This document shows, one piece after another, positions 16,687 through 25,800 of a DNA stretch of 64,000 nucleotides (positions within the stretch are counted from its first letter, which is position 1; each line of letters begins with the position of its first letter). The position numbers and the translations under genes are program-made. The notes under the pieces are model-generated. The model searched no databases. It was not told the origin of the DNA and saw nothing but the letters and a program-made list of their open reading frames with translations. Source of the DNA: Lachnospiraceae bacterium (GTDB taxonomy: Bacteria; Bacillota; Clostridia; Lachnospirales; Lachnospiraceae); assembly GCA_015057165.1 (NCBI GenBank), contig SVEY01000005.1, positions 54,321-118,320 on the forward strand, given 5' to 3'.

Positions 16687-17664
16687 ATGTTAGATCAATT
16701 AAAAGATGAGATAAATGAGAGAATACCTAAGAAAACACAGAAAATCTTAATATATCTAATAAGCGTCCTTATTCTAGTGGTGGCAGGACTTTGGATATTT
16801 AGACCTTTGTACACAAGTGCTATGACTACTCAGAAAGAAGTAGAGAAGCTTGACAAAGAATTATCTTCATTAAAGGAAATGGATAAAAACAAGGAGCAGA
16901 ATAAGAAGAACACTATAAAGTATGAGACTGATACTAAGACAATTCTTGCAAAATACCCTGCTGATGTATTTCCTGAAGATATGATATTTACATTGTCTGA
17001 ATTAGAATTAGCAACAGGAATTAAATTCACAGATGTATCTGTTAACAATAGCAATTTCGTAACAGATAATACTGATAAGACAAGTAAAGCTACGGCTACG
17101 AATAAGGGCTCATCTAACTCAAGTAGCTCTAACAGTACAAGTAGTTCAACTAACAGTTCAAGCAGTACTGCTAATAGCTCAAGCAGTTCGAAATCAAATA
17201 GTAGTTCAAGTAGTGCTAATAGTAGTTCAAGTTCTAATAGCAGTGCTAAAAGTAACTCAAGCAGTAATTCAAGTAGTGCGAATAGCAGCTCAAGTTCTAA
17301 TACTAGCTCAAGTAGTTCTAACGCAAGTAAGAGCAATTCTACTAACAGCACTAACTCAACAGCTGCAGGTGGCAACGCTGTAGTAACTTCAGAGAAGTAT
17401 GATTTATATGCAACACCAGTTGATTGCGCATTTGAAGTGAGCTATATAGGAATAAAGCAGTTATTCTCAGCACTTTTCTCAAGTCCTCTTAAGAAAAATG
17501 TAGAGAATGTAACATTAACATTTGACGAGGAGACAGGACATCTGCTTGGAACCATGACTATTAACTTCTATTCATTACAATATAAAGATAATCCAGTTAA
17601 TGGACATGTAATTATGCCAGAAGTAAGTAAGGGTTCAGCAGATATATTCCATTCAATTAATTAA
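16687..17664 (+). CDS. pilO: PilO-like pilus assembly protein with Ser/Asn linker
   Basis: The 325-residue protein has a short cytoplasmic tail, one membrane helix at about residues 18-38 (ILIYLISVLILVVAGLWIF), a coiled coil (KEVEKLDKELSSLKEMDK), a first folded part, a low-complexity Ser/Asn/Thr tract of roughly 90 residues (about 136-228), and a C-terminal domain of PilO type. PilO normally lacks such a linker. The AAAGGAGG site at 16673-16680 supports ATG 16687. By position after PilM-PilN it is the PilO component. The Ser tract is encoded by varied AGC, AGT and TCA codons, so it is not a simple slippage product. Confidence 0.78.
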   Translation: MLDQLKDEINERIPKKTQKILIYLISVLILVVAGLWIFRPLYTSAMTTQKEVEKLDKELSSLKEMDKNKEQNKKNTIKYETDTKTILAKYPADVFPEDMIFTLSELELATGIKFTDVSVNNSNFVTDNTDKTSKATATNKGSSNSSSSNSTSSSTNSSSSTANSSSSSKSNSSSSSANSSSSSNSSAKSNSSSNSSSANSSSSSNTSSSSSNASKSNSTNSTNSTAAGGNAVVTSEKYDLYATPVDCAFEVSYIGIKQLFSALFSSPLKKNVENVTLTFDEETGHLLGTMTINFYSLQYKDNPVNGHVIMPEVSKGSADIFHSIN

Positions 17665-17674
17665 GGAGTAATTA

Positions 17675-18961
17675 ATGGAAAAAAAAGGTAATAATAAAGG
17701 TTTCTCCCTTCTTGAACTTCTTGTTGCGGTTGCAATTCTTGCTGTAATAGTAACGCCATTTCTTATGGCATTTCTTACAACAACAAGAATCAATGCATCG
17801 ACTAAGGAAGCCCAAAGAGCAAAATTCGCTGCGACTAACGTAATGGAAGATATACGAAGTCGTGATGTGGATTCTGTTATCGCTAATAGTGTTAAGCAGG
17901 ATGATGGAACCTATCTTTACACAACTACACAAGTATCAGATGGGGTAGATTATACAGTTGAAGCTATCCTTGATCCTAGAAGGACTACAACGAAAGAGAA
18001 TAGTCCTGATCCAGAATCCGATGCTGATGAAGATGAAGCTACTGATTATAATGCGGAGAAGATGGCTAATATCTATGGTATGAGCTCTGCTTATGATGGT
18101 TTCTATGAATTAGATGCTACTACTGATAACAGTAAAGTGGAGCAGCTTGCAGAGATTCTTCTTGGCAATAGAGACAAAGAAACTCTTCAGAATGTATATG
18201 ATTCTGTCAATCGTGAGATTGTTCTTACTATAAGTAATAATGATAAGGGCGGAACTGATGTTAAGGTAAGAAGTATATACACTATGCCTAGTGGAGCCAG
18301 GATTAATACTGTATCAACCCAGGATCAGATTATATATACGGACACAACAGGAGAAATAGATCTTCGTGGTATATATCTCTTCTACAATCCTCTCTATAAT
18401 GGAACTAAGAGACAGGCGAGAGAGACAATAACTGTTGTTAATGAGAAGGGTAATAAATGTATAGTTTATCTGTGTAAGCAAGAGTGGCCAAGTACAACGG
18501 GAACAGATGCTGATAAGAGTTTTCCATTCTTCGAGTATTGCCATTATAATGACAAGAATACTCGTAATGCTAACTATCTTGTTAATGTTCGTTTGAAGGA
18601 ACCAAACAGAGCAGATAGTGAGATACCACTTGGTGATAATCCTGATGTGGTAACAAGTATTAGAACTAATATTGATGATCTTAGCGATATTAGTAAATTA
18701 GAGCAGTATCAGACAATGAGTTCAACTAAGGTGTTAAATGCCCGACTTAACCTTACATATACTAATCATGGTGACAATTATTCCTATGAGAAGAACATTA
18801 ATGGAACCACATATCCTGCGGGACAGCTTATGGGTATAAGAGATTTGTCGGGTGTTGAAGTTAGAGATCATGTGTTTAAAGTAACAGTTAATGCATACAA
18901 AGGTATAGGAGACAGTAGAGAAAGTGAAGCTTCTGGAACGGTTACATCAACAACTCAATAA
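17675..18961 (+). CDS. Minor prepilin (PilV/GspI-like)
   Basis: The 428-residue prepilin begins MEKKGNNKG-FSLLELLVAVAILAVIV, with cleavage Gly, Phe1 and Glu5 all present, followed by the pilin helix. The large C-terminal part is rich in Asp, Asn and Thr and has no motif I recognise. The ATG follows the PilO stop by 10 bases with AAGGAG overlapping it. Its coding end overlaps the next gene by 38 bases, showing tight coupling. Minor pilins of this kind prime pilus assembly or sit at the tip; that is family knowledge, not shown here. Confidence 0.85.
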   Translation: MEKKGNNKGFSLLELLVAVAILAVIVTPFLMAFLTTTRINASTKEAQRAKFAATNVMEDIRSRDVDSVIANSVKQDDGTYLYTTTQVSDGVDYTVEAILDPRRTTTKENSPDPESDADEDEATDYNAEKMANIYGMSSAYDGFYELDATTDNSKVEQLAEILLGNRDKETLQNVYDSVNREIVLTISNNDKGGTDVKVRSIYTMPSGARINTVSTQDQIIYTDTTGEIDLRGIYLFYNPLYNGTKRQARETITVVNEKGNKCIVYLCKQEWPSTTGTDADKSFPFFEYCHYNDKNTRNANYLVNVRLKEPNRADSEIPLGDNPDVVTSIRTNIDDLSDISKLEQYQTMSSTKVLNARLNLTYTNHGDNYSYEKNINGTTYPAGQLMGIRDLSGVEVRDHVFKVTVNAYKGIGDSRESEASGTVTSTTQ

Positions 18962-21398
18962 GCGTGAGAAAGGATCCAGTCTTGTTACTGTCCTTCTTGT
19001 ATCTTCAATTGTTGCAATTCTTGTTACAGTTGTTCTTGCAATTGTAATTCTTAATGTATACATGAAGAAAGCAGATATGTTAGGCCAGACGGCCTTCTAT
19101 GATGCTGAATCTGCATTAGAAGAGATAAGAGCAGGACTAGCTCTTGATGAATCTAAAGCAACAACTGAGGCGTATCTTGATACCCTTTCTAACTATTCCA
19201 ATCTTGATGATGAGAAGAAGACGGAGAATTTTGATGATATTTTCCAGAGCAATCTTCGCAATAAGCTTACTATTGAGAATGGTAATTATAATATAAGCAT
19301 TTTAGAGGGATATCTTAAGGAAACAAAGTATAATAATGGGGTTGGTGCGCAGATTCTGACGTCTGCTGATGATGCACATTTTAATGTGACAAAAGAGGGC
19401 GTTAAGCTTACTAATGTACATGTTAAGTATACTGATGCCAATAATTATGTATCAGAGATTAAGACGGATATTGTGTTAGAGTATCCACCAGTTAACTTCC
19501 AGAATGCGTCATCCATTGATAATATCTTAACTTATGGACTTATAGCTAATGATTCATTTAAACCAACTGGAACTGTTAATGTTGTTGGAAATGCTTATCT
19601 TGGTGGAAAAGGTTCTGATATAAACAATGCAAATGTTAATCTTAAAGCCAATGGTACACAAGAGACTAATGTAATAAGTGGTGGTAATCTTAAGCTAACA
19701 GGTTCAAAACTTGACACCCAGGATCTTGCCCTTTGGTCTGATTCTATTGTGCTTGATAAGTCAACATACAATATGAATTCAGGTTCTTCTTATATCAAGA
19801 ATGACTTAGTGCTAGGTAATAATGCAAGAAGTACTCTTAAGGGCAAGCTAATAATGTTCGGTAATCCCTGGGTTGCTATATCAGAACAAATGATAGACGC
19901 TTCAGAAGTAAGACAGGGTGCTAAGGATGATATGCCATCATATTCCAGTTCGATTCTTGTAACTGGCTCTAATGCGGGACTTGATATGAGTGGACTTAAT
20001 ACTATGGTAATTGGTGGTTCTGCATATATTGATTCTCGTGGTAAAGATGGATCAGTATATAAGAGGAATTCTGATGGAACATATATTAGGGATAAAGATG
20101 GTATAAGAGAGAGTAATAACGTTGTATCAGGTCAATCTATGATGCTTACATCCGATCAGAGAGCTTATCTTGTACCTTCTACATTGGTAGGAGCGGAGTT
20201 TAAGCCTGTGTATGATGAAAATGGCCAGATAGTAAGATGGGATAATTATTCTAATGGACTTACTAATCCTATGACAGGTGATCAATATAAGAGACTTATA
20301 GAAGAGATTATGTCTGCAAAGGGATACACCTCAGAAGATGAGGTGAAGCCTACAGATATTGTTAATTTTGATCTTGCTGAACCGACTATTGGAGTGTCCC
20401 TTAACGGATTTGCCAGAGCTATAGGTGTGACAAAGGATGAAGATTTACCTAGTGTAAAGCCTTGCTTCTACGCAACGAGTAATGGTGGAACTATGGTATA
20501 TTTGTTCCTGGAATTTAAGACGGTAGGAGATAATTTTACAGGACAACAGAACAAGTCGTATATTCCTGCAGAAGCGTTTTACAACTTGTGGTATCAAATG
20601 TATCATACGACACTTACTAATTACACCAGACTTCTTGGTAATCTTGATTATTATGCTACTTATGGAATCAAGCTTCCTAAGGATGTTAATGATAAGACTA
20701 GAATGTACTTTACAGGAAATATTCTGTCGACAGAGACTAACCCTGTAATTATTCCGGATATTATTACACAGCCTGATTTTACAATTGACTTAAATGTTGA
20801 ATACTCTAAGCAGTCAGCTTATTATCAGGATGCATATTATACACTTAATAAGAATTTGTCTACGAGATATGCAACATTATCTCAGGCGGCTAAGAATAAG
20901 GATTTATTTGATAATCTAATAACTAAGACAGCAACAGTTGATGATAAGACTTATAATCTGTCTAAAACAAAAGAATATGTGTCGCCATCAGGAGAGGGCG
21001 CAGTTGTAGTTGATGGAGATGTTACATATAATACTTCCCTTGAGAATAGCATTAGAAATACTAAGGATAATGACGGTAATAAGCATTCTGATGCTAAGGT
21101 CAATGTTATCATTGCAACAGGTGATGTGACAGTAGCTGATAATTTTGAAGGTATGATTATTGCTGGAGGAGATGTAATTGTTCGTTCTGGTAATACAATA
21201 ACTTCTAATCCGGATAAAGCAGCTAAGGCATTAATTGCAACAGCTTATAACGATGGAGAAGACAGTACTGATTGTGCAGCTAACTTTGTAATTAATGCTG
21301 CAAGATATCTTCTTGGTGGTACAGGAAGAAAAGATGAAGATAGTGGACATATTACTATGAAAGACTTTGTTACATATAGGAATTGGACGAAACAATAA
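18924..21398 (+). CDS. Large PilX-like minor pilin with beta-helix or bactofilin-like body
   Basis: This 824-residue protein has a basic N-terminus, then KG-SSLVTVLLVSSIVAILVTVV and a helix containing AFYDAESALEEIRAGL, the pattern of PilX-type minor pilins, which lack the canonical FTLxE motif. The body contains runs of short beta strands (GTVNVVGNAYLGG, NVISGGNLKLTGS, DLVLGNNARSTLKGKL, IIATGDVTVADNFEGMIIAGG) resembling bactofilin or right-handed beta-helix repeats. The start is GTG 18924, the only plausible in-frame start, overlapping the previous gene by 38 bases. A protein of this size is far larger than a typical PilX and could be displayed at the pilus tip. Confidence 0.75.
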   Translation: MKLLERLHQQLNKREKGSSLVTVLLVSSIVAILVTVVLAIVILNVYMKKADMLGQTAFYDAESALEEIRAGLALDESKATTEAYLDTLSNYSNLDDEKKTENFDDIFQSNLRNKLTIENGNYNISILEGYLKETKYNNGVGAQILTSADDAHFNVTKEGVKLTNVHVKYTDANNYVSEIKTDIVLEYPPVNFQNASSIDNILTYGLIANDSFKPTGTVNVVGNAYLGGKGSDINNANVNLKANGTQETNVISGGNLKLTGSKLDTQDLALWSDSIVLDKSTYNMNSGSSYIKNDLVLGNNARSTLKGKLIMFGNPWVAISEQMIDASEVRQGAKDDMPSYSSSILVTGSNAGLDMSGLNTMVIGGSAYIDSRGKDGSVYKRNSDGTYIRDKDGIRESNNVVSGQSMMLTSDQRAYLVPSTLVGAEFKPVYDENGQIVRWDNYSNGLTNPMTGDQYKRLIEEIMSAKGYTSEDEVKPTDIVNFDLAEPTIGVSLNGFARAIGVTKDEDLPSVKPCFYATSNGGTMVYLFLEFKTVGDNFTGQQNKSYIPAEAFYNLWYQMYHTTLTNYTRLLGNLDYYATYGIKLPKDVNDKTRMYFTGNILSTETNPVIIPDIITQPDFTIDLNVEYSKQSAYYQDAYYTLNKNLSTRYATLSQAAKNKDLFDNLITKTATVDDKTYNLSKTKEYVSPSGEGAVVVDGDVTYNTSLENSIRNTKDNDGNKHSDAKVNVIIATGDVTVADNFEGMIIAGGDVIVRSGNTITSNPDKAAKALIATAYNDGEDSTDCAANFVINAARYLLGGTGRKDEDSGHITMKDFVTYRNWTKQ

Positions 21399-21423
21399 GT
21401 TACACATTTCTTAGGGAATAGGT

Positions 21424-21978
21424 ATGAGAGACAAATTGAAGAGACAACAACTTAATAACAAAGGGTTTTCTCTTGTAGAACTTATAGTTATAATGATTAT
21501 CGTTGTAATACTTGCAACTGCTGTAGTAGTGGCATTTGTTAATAGCGAGGATCAGAAGACTAAGACTAGTGCTACCCTTGTGTCTAAATATCTTGACAAC
21601 GTCATGAACTACTCTATGACTAAGGGAAATGCGTATCTTACCCTTGGATATGATAATGCTTCCGGAAGATACTATGTGAAAGACAGCGAGAATCATTCTG
21701 AGAAATTGTCGCCAGCTATAGAGGTAAGCTACCATATAGAGAATAGTGAAAATGTAATTGCCATTGATGAGAATAATAAGCTAATGATTTCATTTAGCAG
21801 AACGAATGGCTCATTTACGCCGATAATTAAGAGTGTCAATGCTGATGGCACATTTGTGTATGAAACCACAGGTGATTCTAATGCTAATGTATATGCTGAT
21901 AATATCACGATAAAGTGCAACGATTCTACTAAAGAAATTCATTTATATACTAAGACAGGAGTGTATGAAATTGAATAA
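21424..21978 (+). CDS. Minor prepilin (GspH/FimT-like)
   Basis: The 184-residue prepilin starts MRDKLKRQQLNNKG-FSLVELIVIMIIVVILATAVVV with complete cleavage and Glu5 signals. Its size and a beta-rich C-terminal half fit the GspH/FimT group of minor pilins. The gene starts 25 bases after the PilX-like gene and its end overlaps the next prepilin gene by 14 bases. It is part of the minor-pilin set at the end of the locus. Exact orthology cannot be assigned without a search. Confidence 0.83.
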   Translation: MRDKLKRQQLNNKGFSLVELIVIMIIVVILATAVVVAFVNSEDQKTKTSATLVSKYLDNVMNYSMTKGNAYLTLGYDNASGRYYVKDSENHSEKLSPAIEVSYHIENSENVIAIDENNKLMISFSRTNGSFTPIIKSVNADGTFVYETTGDSNANVYADNITIKCNDSTKEIHLYTKTGVYEIE

Positions 21979-22603
21979 TTGTAAGAAGGTCTCACAACTT
22001 AATAAGGGTTTTACGTTAGTGGAACTTATAGTAAGTATTGCCATATTTGCAATAGTTGGCGTTGCTATTGCTGCCTTCTTTAGTATGTCAATGAGACAAT
22101 ATAAGTCTAATACTAACGAGGTCAATGTGCAGACAGAGTCACAGATGACATGGAAGAGACTTGAGAGTAATATACTCATTACAAATGCTGGTATATGGAC
22201 GCCTAATGATAGTCAAATAGACTTATATAGATATAGCAAAGGTGCTGCTCATGAATATACTATGACGAGTATATACTATGATAATTCTGGTAGTAGCCAT
22301 AATATTTATTATCAAGACTACTATCTAGATGATAATAATGAGTGGGCTAAGGATGGTGATTCCCAGGTATTTGCAAGTCTAGTTACTAACTTTAAGATAG
22401 AGTTATTTGACAAAGATGGTAAAAAAATTACAGATTCTTCACTTCTTAAGAAGCCAGCCAGAGCGAAAGCTACAATAAATTATGAGGCTAATGAAAGAAA
22501 GTACGATGCTGAGAATACCGTATCCATTAGAAATTCAGTTATTGCTACGGATAATATTAGAGCTATAGAAGAGAATGTAGAGGCTTATGAGAATATGGTC
22601 TAA
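21965..22603 (+). CDS. Minor prepilin (PilW/GspJ-like)
   Basis: The 212-residue prepilin begins MKLNNCKKVSQLNKG-FTLVELIVSIAIFAIVGVAIAAF with the full type III signal sequence. The segment TESQMTWKRLESNILITNAGIW after the helix is like PilW/GspJ proteins. It overlaps the preceding gene by 14 bases and is followed after 16 bases by a strong intrinsic terminator, so it ends the pilus transcription unit. Confidence 0.83.
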   Translation: MKLNNCKKVSQLNKGFTLVELIVSIAIFAIVGVAIAAFFSMSMRQYKSNTNEVNVQTESQMTWKRLESNILITNAGIWTPNDSQIDLYRYSKGAAHEYTMTSIYYDNSGSSHNIYYQDYYLDDNNEWAKDGDSQVFASLVTNFKIELFDKDGKKITDSSLLKKPARAKATINYEANERKYDAENTVSIRNSVIATDNIRAIEENVEAYENMV

Positions 22604-22619
22604 ATAGCTAAATAATCTT

Positions 22620-22652
22620 GCTCCTTAAATAAATAATTTAAGGAGCTTTTTT
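22620..22652 (+). terminator. Intrinsic terminator of the pilus operon
   Basis: GCTCCTTAAAT pairs with ATTTAAGGAGC across a short AT loop (22620-22646) and is followed directly by six T residues. Confidence 0.92.
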
Positions 22653-22680
22653 GCGCCCAAAGATAGTTCTGTGGTATAAT
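22651..22680 (+). promoter_or_regulatory. Promoter of the first giant gene
   Basis: TATAAT at 22675-22680 is preceded by TGG, an extended -10. A weak TTGCGC at 22651-22656 could serve as -35 with an 18-base spacer, though it overlaps the terminator tail. It predicts a leader of about 180 bases, AU-rich with an ATCTATA/TATAGAT palindrome. Confidence 0.6.
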
Positions 22681-22867
22681 CTATAATGTATATGCTTAAT
22701 ATTACATAGCGCCGATTTATCTATAATATATAGATTAAAACATATATACCGATATAGATATAGAATAAAGGATTATTCTATGAAAATAGCAACATATAGG
22801 ACGTAGTTAGCGTATAGACTTAATTAAGATATATAAGATATTAAGATTTGTGTATAAGGAGAAGGGC

Positions 22868-25800
22868 ATGAATAGTATATCTAACAGGACTAAAGTATTT
22901 AGAATAGTAATAGGAGTTGTAATTCTAATTACCTGTGTTGTAATTGGAATGGCGACAACTGTTGTAATTCAGGCTTCTGGAGGAAGCCCGCTTCCTGATT
23001 ATATAAGTAAAGATACTAGTAAAACTCTTGGAACAAGCGAGAATCCTTATACAATTCTTGAGATTGTGCCTGATGTTAATTCGGCAACTGTAGGATATCT
23101 TATTAACGGATGTGAGCCTAATAACCTTCTTGCTATCGGAGCTACTGATTCTGCAACTTCACTCTATGAAGGAGCATTTGCTACAGATAAAAGCCCTACA
23201 TCTACTGTAGGAGACAAGAAGGATGCTTATGTCTATAAGCAGGATCAATCATCTATTGGAACAACTCCGTCATCTGGTTTTATGGAAAAAAGCGATACAT
23301 ATAAAGGTTCTGGACAGCCGGGAACTGATATGGCTTATTCAGAGTTTGGGTATTTTACCAGAGTTACTAATGGAACTGGAAATTATAATTATAATTCAAG
23401 TAAGAAATGCTTTGTGCCTGCTAATGGTGGTAATTTTAGCTGGACTTGTGTTGGAGAGTTTCAATATGTGGGTTATGGAAATGTTCCTAATGGTAGTATT
23501 GCCTGTTCTAGAGCTCTGGATTTTGGATTAGGTGGCGAAAGAAAATTCTCATATGATTATAATAGCAATACTGGTGCAATAGGTTCTGATGCTTACAATT
23601 ATTATTATACCCCAACAGGTGATTTTGCCTGGGTTCCTAATAATAATTATAATAATGAGAATATCTTCATGGAGAACCAGACTGAGATAACTTATGTTGA
23701 GGATGATAAGACTAAGACAAGACCAATTACCAGTGCGAAAGTAGGGGATAAGCTCTACATGACTAGAACTGAGAATGTGTACTACGTGTACAAAGCTAGT
23801 GCAATAACAGTTAATGATTTGCTGTTAAAGGAATTAGTCACTTCTGATACAACAGGGCTTAATTACAAGACGCAGGTGGTAACAGTTACTCCTGCACAAC
23901 TTGTAGTAGATAATAGTGGAAGTGGAGAAGATATTAAGGCAAAAGATTTAATTGATACTGCAGATGCTATTATAATTCACGACTGCGAGACAGGTTATAA
24001 GATTGCCCAATCTCTAGACAACGCCCCAGCAGGTGATGTGCCCAAGTTTAATAATAATGTATCTAGAGATTTGACGACTAGAACTGTTAATTATATGGTA
24101 GCTCGCGGTGCAGGAGCAAGCCCTGCAGCTATTATGTTTGATGAAGAAGCTATAGATAGTGCAAGTAATTGTAATAATCTTAAATTATTATATGGTGTAT
24201 ATAATAATCTTGGTGCAAAGCTTGCATATAACTGGATGAGTGGTAAGCAGTATTCTGACAAGTTATCAGCTGCCCAGGGTCAACCTAATTATAGGAATTT
24301 CGGATATGAAGAAGTAGATGCACTTGGTAAATCCCAGTTTGTATATAATTTCAAAGGGGGAGATGATTCTTGGCTAACAAGTGCATTTGCTGATGAAAGT
24401 AAGATTGTTAAATCAGCATTAAATGAACCGGCATTTTATAATGTTAACGTAGATTCAAGTATGTCTGTTGCTAAGATGTTTACTGCAATTAATAAAGAAT
24501 CGAAAGCGTATAATCAGCCAAGAAAGCTTACAATCTTAGAGGTTCAACCTAATGAGAAATTCTATTATGACCCAAACAACAGAGATTCTTGGATAAAGTA
24601 TTATCTGGATTTGTTCCCTTGGTTTATTGGAACAGGTACAGATGTTACAGCAGACATTACTGTGAAAACCATGCCTACATACGAATTTATCGGTAAGAAT
24701 GAAGATGTTAATGAGAATTATGATATGGTTCTTATTGGTAATAAAGAGCAGGATGAGACTAATGGTAAGTATGGATATAATGATCCATATCTGCAGATTC
24801 CACTACCTACAGAGGTTGGTGGTGATGGAGTAACACCTTGTCCTGTATCTTATACTGCAGTAGGTGACTTAATTACTACCTATGGATATCATAAGTATCC
24901 TGTTGATGAAGCATATGAAGCCATGATAGAAGATTGGGATAATACTGAGAATTACAATTCATGGACTGGTGCAAGAACTAATACTGATGAAGTGGAGCCT
25001 GAACCGGATTCTTCCAGTTCTAGATACAGCTATAAGTGGAAATATGGGCTGTTTAGAGATAACAGATGGTATAATACGAAAAATGTAAAAGCCTTAAGAG
25101 ATAAAACGTATAATATAGGCTTTTCCAGAAATTTCATAAGGGAGATTGTAGGCGGAGGAGATGCTGATGACTGGCAGGGATTATTATGGTGGTATCAGAA
25201 GACAAGAAATCCTGTCTATGGTACTAAGCATGGCTCTGATGCTAATATGGTAGGCCTTCGTTATTCCGGAAATGATTTGACTAAGAAAAAGTATGACCAG
25301 TTATTGGATTTTTCAACCCAGGCACCTCTTATTGTTGCTGACGATTTGTATTGGCAGGAGGTTTATCCTGGATGGAGTGAATATGCTAGTGCATATAAGA
25401 TTGATCAGAGTTCATTTATCTATAAACTTGCCAATATGAATGTTCAAGAGAAATCTACTGTACACAAATATACCAATGGTGTTGATGTTAATAAGAAAGC
25501 CAACAAGGTAAAATCAGAGATAATATCTGATAACCTTACTGCAACATTTACTAATACAGTTGGTAATATGCCCGGACTTCCTACCGAATATGATAACAAC
25601 AATTCCAATAATCAAAAGGATAGTGCGGGTAACAATGTACTTCAATATCATTTTGTCCTAAATGGTAATGATAGGTCTACTTATGGAGTAAACCTCTACA
25701 CTGATAGTAATGGAAATGGTATATTTGAAGGCTGTATTAACCATGAGAAAGAAAGAACAGCTACTGGAGATACCAAGAGTTATGATTCAGAGAAGTCTAA

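Noticed and set aside
16830-17375. A 181-residue Leu/Glu-rich open frame on the minus strand
   Set aside because: It is the antisense of the Ser/Asn repeat tract of the PilO-like gene (AGC and AGT codons read as GCT and ACT-type complements) and has no start signals.
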